Below are positions 35,001 through 37,713 of a stretch of 37,713 nucleotides of DNA, one piece after another (position 1 is the first letter of the stretch; each line of letters opens with the position of its first letter). A model generated the notes under the pieces. It was not told the origin of the DNA, did not search any database, and worked only from the letters and a program-made list of their open reading frames with translations. Source of the stretch: Streptomyces sp. ISL-66. Its GTDB lineage: Bacteria; Actinomycetota; Actinomycetes; Streptomycetales; Streptomycetaceae. A program made the position numbers and the translations under genes. Location: the NCBI RefSeq assembly GCF_018614135.1, contig NZ_JAGGOW010000168.1, positions 1 through 37,713 of the forward strand, given 5' to 3'.

Positions 35001-36417
35001 TCTTGTCGCAGGGCTGGTTGTTCCAGGTCGTGGGGCTGCTGATGCCCGTGGGGCTGTGGTAGAGGCCCATCGGGGTGGCCGTGCTGGGGCTGGAGGAGGA
35101 GACGACGGTGGCGTACAGCCGCGCGTCGAGGACCTCGGCGCCGTGGATGGCGGAGTTGATGCCGATCTGGAAGTACGCGCGCTCGCGGCCCTTGCGGGTG
35201 CAGGTCGAGTAGCCGCAGTAGCCGGTGGCCGGCGTGTTCTGGCCGTCAGCGGTCCCGTTGAACTCGTTGGTGTCGGGGTACGCCTCCTGCACCTGCGACC
35301 AGGCCTGGTTGGCGCTGTCGGCAGTCGGGTTGACGCCCGGGTCGATGTACCAGGGGCCGGTGCCCTGGCCGAGGAGGGAGGTGTCGGGGGTCAGGTCGAT
35401 GCCGGTGGCGTCGGCCTTGACGGCGATCGGCTTGACGTTGGCGGTGTCGCCGGGGCCGTCGGGGGTGGAGGCGGCGACCGCGTCGGCGGCGGCGGGGGCG
35501 GGGGCGGACTGGGGGGTGACGTCCGCGCCGCTCGTGCTTGCCGACTTACTGGTCTTCGCGCTCTTCGGGGCTACCGCCTCGGGGGCGGCCTTCTTGCTGG
35601 AGTCCCACATGAAGGAGGTGGGGCTGGTGAAGCGGGCCTTGCCCTGGGTGTCCTTGAAGGCGATGTTGCCGGCGGCGTCGGCGGAGGTGTTGAGCCCGGG
35701 TGCGTCGACGTCGAGGCGGATCTTCTTCAGGGCCGGATTGGCGGCGGCCTGCGCGGTGCGGACGATCAGGACCTGGCTCCAGCCGCCGAGCTGGGTGGCG
35801 GTCAGGCGCAGGTCGACATCGGGCAGGACGTTCTTGTAGAGCGCGTCGTTGCCGTCAAGCACCGGCTTGGGCAGCTTGAACGGTGACTTGACGGCCAGCT
35901 TCTTGCCATCCGCTGTGGTCATCGTCGCCATCGGGCCGGTGCCGCCGCCGGAGATGCTCAGCGGGGACGGCACGACCGCCGGGGATATGGTGCCGTCGGC
36001 GTTGACCCGCAGCGTGGTGTCGATCGCCCGCCAGGACCCGTCCTTCTGCTTCACCCGTTCCGGAGCCGAGGCGGCGTCCACGGTGAGGGTGCCGCCCGGG
36101 TTGGCGAAGGTCTGCGAGTTCCCGGTCGTCAGGTGGTCGACGGCCACCCGCTTGCCCATGGTCTTGGCCTGGGCCAACGCGGCTTCCACGGCCTTCTGCT
36201 GGGCCGTGGGCTCGGGCCTGGCGGTGGGAGCCGGCCAGTTGTGGTCGGCCGGCCCGTTCGACGCGAAGGCGTCCGGGGCGGCGATCAGCCCGGCCCCGAG
36301 GGACAGGGACAGTACGGCCGCACCGGTCACGGAAAGCGTCGCGGCCGCGGATGCCCGCCGACGCCGGAGGGACCCCCGGCCCGTCCTGGGGTCAGGTGAT
36401 GAAGAAGATGGCCTCAT
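32008..36417 (-). CDS. very large secreted DNRLRE / FG-GAP / LamG / ricin-type lectin protein (1469 aa)
   Basis: Residues 1-52 form a long Sec-type signal (RRRR, hydrophobic core, cleavage near AFA-SN). Residues 60-350 are a conserved-looking N-region with DGSWRAIDTTLRVN and an Ala/Ser-rich linker. Residues about 370-545 match a DNRLRE domain (WSQVQEAYPDTNEF, RAYFQIGI, LYHSP, WNNQP, YDVTSQMKS). Two Ca-binding FG-GAP/VCBS motifs follow (FGDINGDKKADVVLAD near 798; GDLTGDNIPDLWAVD near 1067). About 1150-1315 is a LamG/concanavalin-like fold (DFTITTWAKHG, YVNGVLASTG) and about 1330-1455 a ricin-B trefoil (GICVD, GKCVN, GRCVD, QRWTI). It is probably a cell-surface adhesin or RHS-associated exoprotein; no enzyme motif was seen. 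It is divergent from an RHS-type gene, with which it may work. Confidence 0.8.
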   Translation of the reverse strand: MRPSSSSPDPRTGRGSLRRRRASAAATLSVTGAAVLSLSLGAGLIAAPDAFASNGPADHNWPAPTARPEPTAQQKAVEAALAQAKTMGKRVAVDHLTTGNSQTFANPGGTLTVDAASAPERVKQKDGSWRAIDTTLRVNADGTISPAVVPSPLSISGGGTGPMATMTTADGKKLAVKSPFKLPKPVLDGNDALYKNVLPDVDLRLTATQLGGWSQVLIVRTAQAAANPALKKIRLDVDAPGLNTSADAAGNIAFKDTQGKARFTSPTSFMWDSSKKAAPEAVAPKSAKTSKSASTSGADVTPQSAPAPAAADAVAASTPDGPGDTANVKPIAVKADATGIDLTPDTSLLGQGTGPWYIDPGVNPTADSANQAWSQVQEAYPDTNEFNGTADGQNTPATGYCGYSTCTRKGRERAYFQIGINSAIHGAEVLDARLYATVVSSSSPSTATPMGLYHSPTGISSPTTWNNQPCDKNSRMGGCTKIGGATISGTGEIQYDVTSQMKSHAAIRASTFTFGLAPDDEGNMYYRQRFSNTPHIVTTYDFQPHVGSPRTSPTPGFAGTGTYSACTTPGAAQPWDNPGWIGANSNVYLTSDTWSPTGRQLQTTFQIWDDDAAGQSVWHQTGWNGSSGDAVVDAGMLIEGHQYGWTARTTDGTLTSAETGWCFFRVDRTAPSAAVTSSDFPLSGTTGGHPKRVDETGTFTLSGADNAPITGTNRSSGLACARWTTDPVKAASDWNCTDSDPGIIKTFTAGKATVQYTPRAWGTNYLYLQTQDNAGNMSQPVAYSFYVPSNPNSPAPIFGDINGDKKADVVLADAAGNIRQINGGGDPAASPVALARSSVSGNGWNGIQLTHRGSLGNKNVDDLLAHEPGKPNLYVFTNSGTGLVDGQAPNKVDKPGSCAKADFTPINCADYGFGTDWSKVTQIAAYGSVTGDSKAGQPNSLPQSSLLFVENGRLWLGIPGATNQLDSPAYLISGNDTRWDGYELLTPGRAKGTNYATLWARNKTDGGTLHAFTITGGTPEAPVLTGIADPAAGLITGKIDPARYPRVGSDGDLTGDNIPDLWAVDTTQQLFSFNGVGTAPNGTSVLYPTVTAVAPGVTLQGNLNTPAYQWKLNAGTATSTPSAGGNKYPATTAGITYPAAETIEGRSTSYAAFKGAGSTITTSGPGLDTRKDFTITTWAKHGSTTPGPTTSMVVSQDGTLNSSFMIYGDKNTGQWHFAMANAQGGGWPYDYTSVANQAARWTPDAWTRLTAVYNAGSGLMSLYVNGVLASTGHHAAATSPAPSGPIVFGRYKVSGANSDVLNGGVSNFAAYQYAAAPTAPATTGRITLTAAPAPGICVDNDYASTDDGNKIQIAGCNGTVAQEFDVRADGSLRIQGKCVNATNSGTANLTLLELRTCGGTPTPAQKFVPRADGSIYNPVSGRCVDLGNYNTTPGTQLWLYDCNPSNAQRWTITTLATAPLPVPTLDAAP

Positions 36418-36487
36418 GGGCAGGAGGTCCTCGCTATGCGCGTCGGTGAACGAAGGTCACGCGCACGCTCCTTGCTCTCCGCAAATC

Positions 36488-36493
36488 TGTCAA
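36488..36493 (-). promoter_or_regulatory. -35-like TTGACA upstream of the large secreted-protein gene
   Basis: On the minus strand an exact TTGACA lies 71 bases before the ATG at 36417; GAGCGT, 17 bases on, is a poor -10. The 260-base divergent region 36418-36677 is clearly richer in A/T than its surroundings and must hold both promoters. No other element recognised. Confidence 0.35.
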
Positions 36494-36677
36494 CACTTTG
36501 TCATATCTGTATGTCCGCTTCGGGATGCGAAGGGTCAGCTTGCCCTCACGTGACATTGATCATGTAAGCGAATGTTAAAGAAATCCTATGTGAAGGGTTG
36601 CCTCCCTCCTTAGGGTGCGGCTGTCCGGACTCTGTCAAAAACGGACTCTCGTGTTCCTTTTCTGTGGGGGGATTTTG

Positions 36678-37713
36678 TTGTCTCGTCAGGGTGGTTCGCT
36701 TTCGCGCGTGCGCGCGAGACGGCCACGTGTAGCGATGGTCGCCGTGCTCGCGGTGCTCATCTCCGGCCTGGGTTTGCCCGCGGCCGAAGCGGTGGCGAAG
36801 CCGCCGAAGGTGTGGGTGCCGCCGAATACGGCGCTCCCGCAGACCCAGCCCGTCAAGGGCTCGGAAGCCAAGCCTGTCGACGCCAAGGCGCCGGCGAGCA
36901 AGCCGTGGAAGCCGGATGCGAAGGCCAAGGCTCCGGCCGGCTCCGCGACCGTTCCGCTCGGCTCGACCGGTGGTTCGGGAACTGTCGCTGGTGCAAAGCC
37001 CGTTCAGGCCGGTGAACTTCCGGTATGGCTCTCCGCACGCTCCGGCCCGAAGCCCTCCGCGAAGCTTTCCGAGCTCGCCACGGCGCCTGCCGCCGGTGAC
37101 CCCGCCTCGGGTGAGGGTTCGTTGCGGGTGGAGGTGAAGGACGAGGCGAAGACGCGGGCGGCCGGTGTCGAGGGCGCGCTGGTGGCTCTGACCGATGCGG
37201 CTGGTTCGGCTGCTTCGGGCAAGGTCCAGGTCGGTTTCGATGTCTCGGCGTGGTCGAAGACCACGGGCGCCAACTGGGGTGACCGCGCGCGTGTGGTGCG
37301 TCTTCCCGACTGCGCACTGACGACCCCGGGCGCGGAGGGCTGTACGGCCCGTACGCCGGTCGCTTCGCACAAGGACGCGTCGGGCCGCCTGGTGGCGGAG
37401 GTCGACGCTCCCAAGGGTGTGACGTCCACTCCGAGCATGCTGAAGTCCGGTGGGTCTTCGGCTCTTTCGGCGTCTCCGCAGATGCTGGCGCCGCAGGCGG
37501 TCGCGCTCGCGGTGGAGCCGGGCCCGTCGGGTGCGAGCGGTGACTACACCGCGACGCCGATAGCGCCTTCCATGTCCTGGCAGTCCGGCTCGAACGCCGC
37601 GAACTTCACCTACGGCTATACGGTCGAGGTTCCCTCCGCCATCGCGGGCGCCGGTCCGAGTGTGGGTCTTGCCTACGACTCGTCTTCGATCGATGGCCGT
37701 ACGGCGTCGACGA
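36678..37713 (+). CDS. RHS/SpvB-type secreted protein, N-terminal part (runs off the window)
   Basis: The frame is open from TTG 36678 to the end of the window (345 codons). The start has GGGGGGA (36665-36671) upstream and gives a signal peptide: basic RVRARRPR, then MVAVLAVLISGLGL and AEA cleavage. A Lys/Pro/Ala-rich segment (about 35-105) follows, then beta-rich repeats (SLRVEVKDEAKTRAAGVEGA, VQVGFDVSAWSKTTG, RVVRLPDCAL). The last part, PSMSWQSGSNAANFTYGYTV then GAGPSVGLAYDSSSIDG, is the entry to the SpvB/RHS shell domain seen in large RHS-repeat proteins of streptomycetes, which often end in a C-terminal toxin. The repeats and any toxin lie beyond 37713. TTG 36675 is an alternative start. 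Confidence 0.8.
   Translation, partial: MSRQGGSLSRVRARRPRVAMVAVLAVLISGLGLPAAEAVAKPPKVWVPPNTALPQTQPVKGSEAKPVDAKAPASKPWKPDAKAKAPAGSATVPLGSTGGSGTVAGAKPVQAGELPVWLSARSGPKPSAKLSELATAPAAGDPASGEGSLRVEVKDEAKTRAAGVEGALVALTDAAGSAASGKVQVGFDVSAWSKTTGANWGDRARVVRLPDCALTTPGAEGCTARTPVASHKDASGRLVAEVDAPKGVTSTPSMLKSGGSSALSASPQMLAPQAVALAVEPGPSGASGDYTATPIAPSMSWQSGSNAANFTYGYTVEVPSAIAGAGPSVGLAYDSSSIDGRTAST

Noticed and set aside
32596..35886. Long open frame on the + strand (over 1000 codons) opposite the large secreted-protein gene
   Set aside because: It is antisense to a gene with clear signal peptide and domains. The product is Gly/Val/Asp/Arg-rich low complexity without any domain, a typical shadow in high-GC DNA.
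36553..36565. ACATTGATCATGT near-palindrome upstream of the RHS-type gene
   Set aside because: Arms of only four bases around GATC; too short to call an operator.

Overview
The window is high-GC actinobacterial DNA, almost certainly Streptomyces. Codons end overwhelmingly in G or C. The gene content includes a mycothiol conjugate amidase, a GTP-dependent PEP carboxykinase, an F420-type (DUF385) reductase, Tat and Sec secreted proteins, and several starts that look leaderless. From memory, the order aminotransferase / pckG / hemolysin III-like / DUF255 / mca / DUF4307 / greA / DrrAB-like ABC pair / ilvA / metB matches a core-chromosome block of Streptomyces coelicolor around SCO4984-SCO4958; I could not verify this by search.

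Layout. Positions 1-1283 hold the end of an IS630-type transposase followed directly by an amidohydrolase that lacks its N-terminus, i.e. a gene cut by an insertion. Positions 1284-9125 are ordinary chromosome: YdcF-like membrane protein, a small acidic protein, DUF385 reductase, class I aminotransferase, two small proteins of unknown role, pckG and a hemolysin III/PAQR-type membrane protein. Positions 9126-11180 hold the DUF255 thioredoxin-fold gene. Positions about 11200-15642 form an accessory island at the 5' end of DUF255. It is visibly lower in GC, is flanked by old duplicated scraps of the metallopeptidase 3' end and the DUF255 5' end, and carries a Sel1-repeat protein, a large multidomain protein (Mrr-type N-terminal PUA/EVE-like domain, winged-helix-like segment, CBS pair, HEPN RNase motif) and an RHH/PIN toxin-antitoxin pair. 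Positions 15687-18240 hold a secreted GH43-AbfB glycosidase with a LacI-type operator and a metallopeptidase lipoprotein. Positions 18365-21835 hold a membrane-anchored STAND (NB-ARC-TPR) protein.

Positions 21927-31869 return to core functions: mca and a small membrane protein, DUF4307, greA, an ABC-2 exporter pair, threonine ammonia-lyase, a MarR regulator, a sigma-factor-like protein coupled to a one-helix membrane protein, cystathionine gamma-synthase and a helical membrane-anchored protein. Positions 32008-37713 hold two divergent very large secreted proteins: a 1469-residue DNRLRE/FG-GAP/LamG/ricin-lectin protein, and the N-terminus of an RHS/SpvB-type protein that runs off the end.

The most interesting candidate for an undescribed system is the EVE-like/CBS/HEPN protein at 12849-14543 with its convergent Sel1 partner and TA module, sitting in what looks like an integration hotspot. 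Second is the STAND protein at 18365-21835, which has an Arg in place of the P-loop Lys and a glycine-rich membrane hairpin at its N-terminus. No tRNA, rRNA or CRISPR array was seen.
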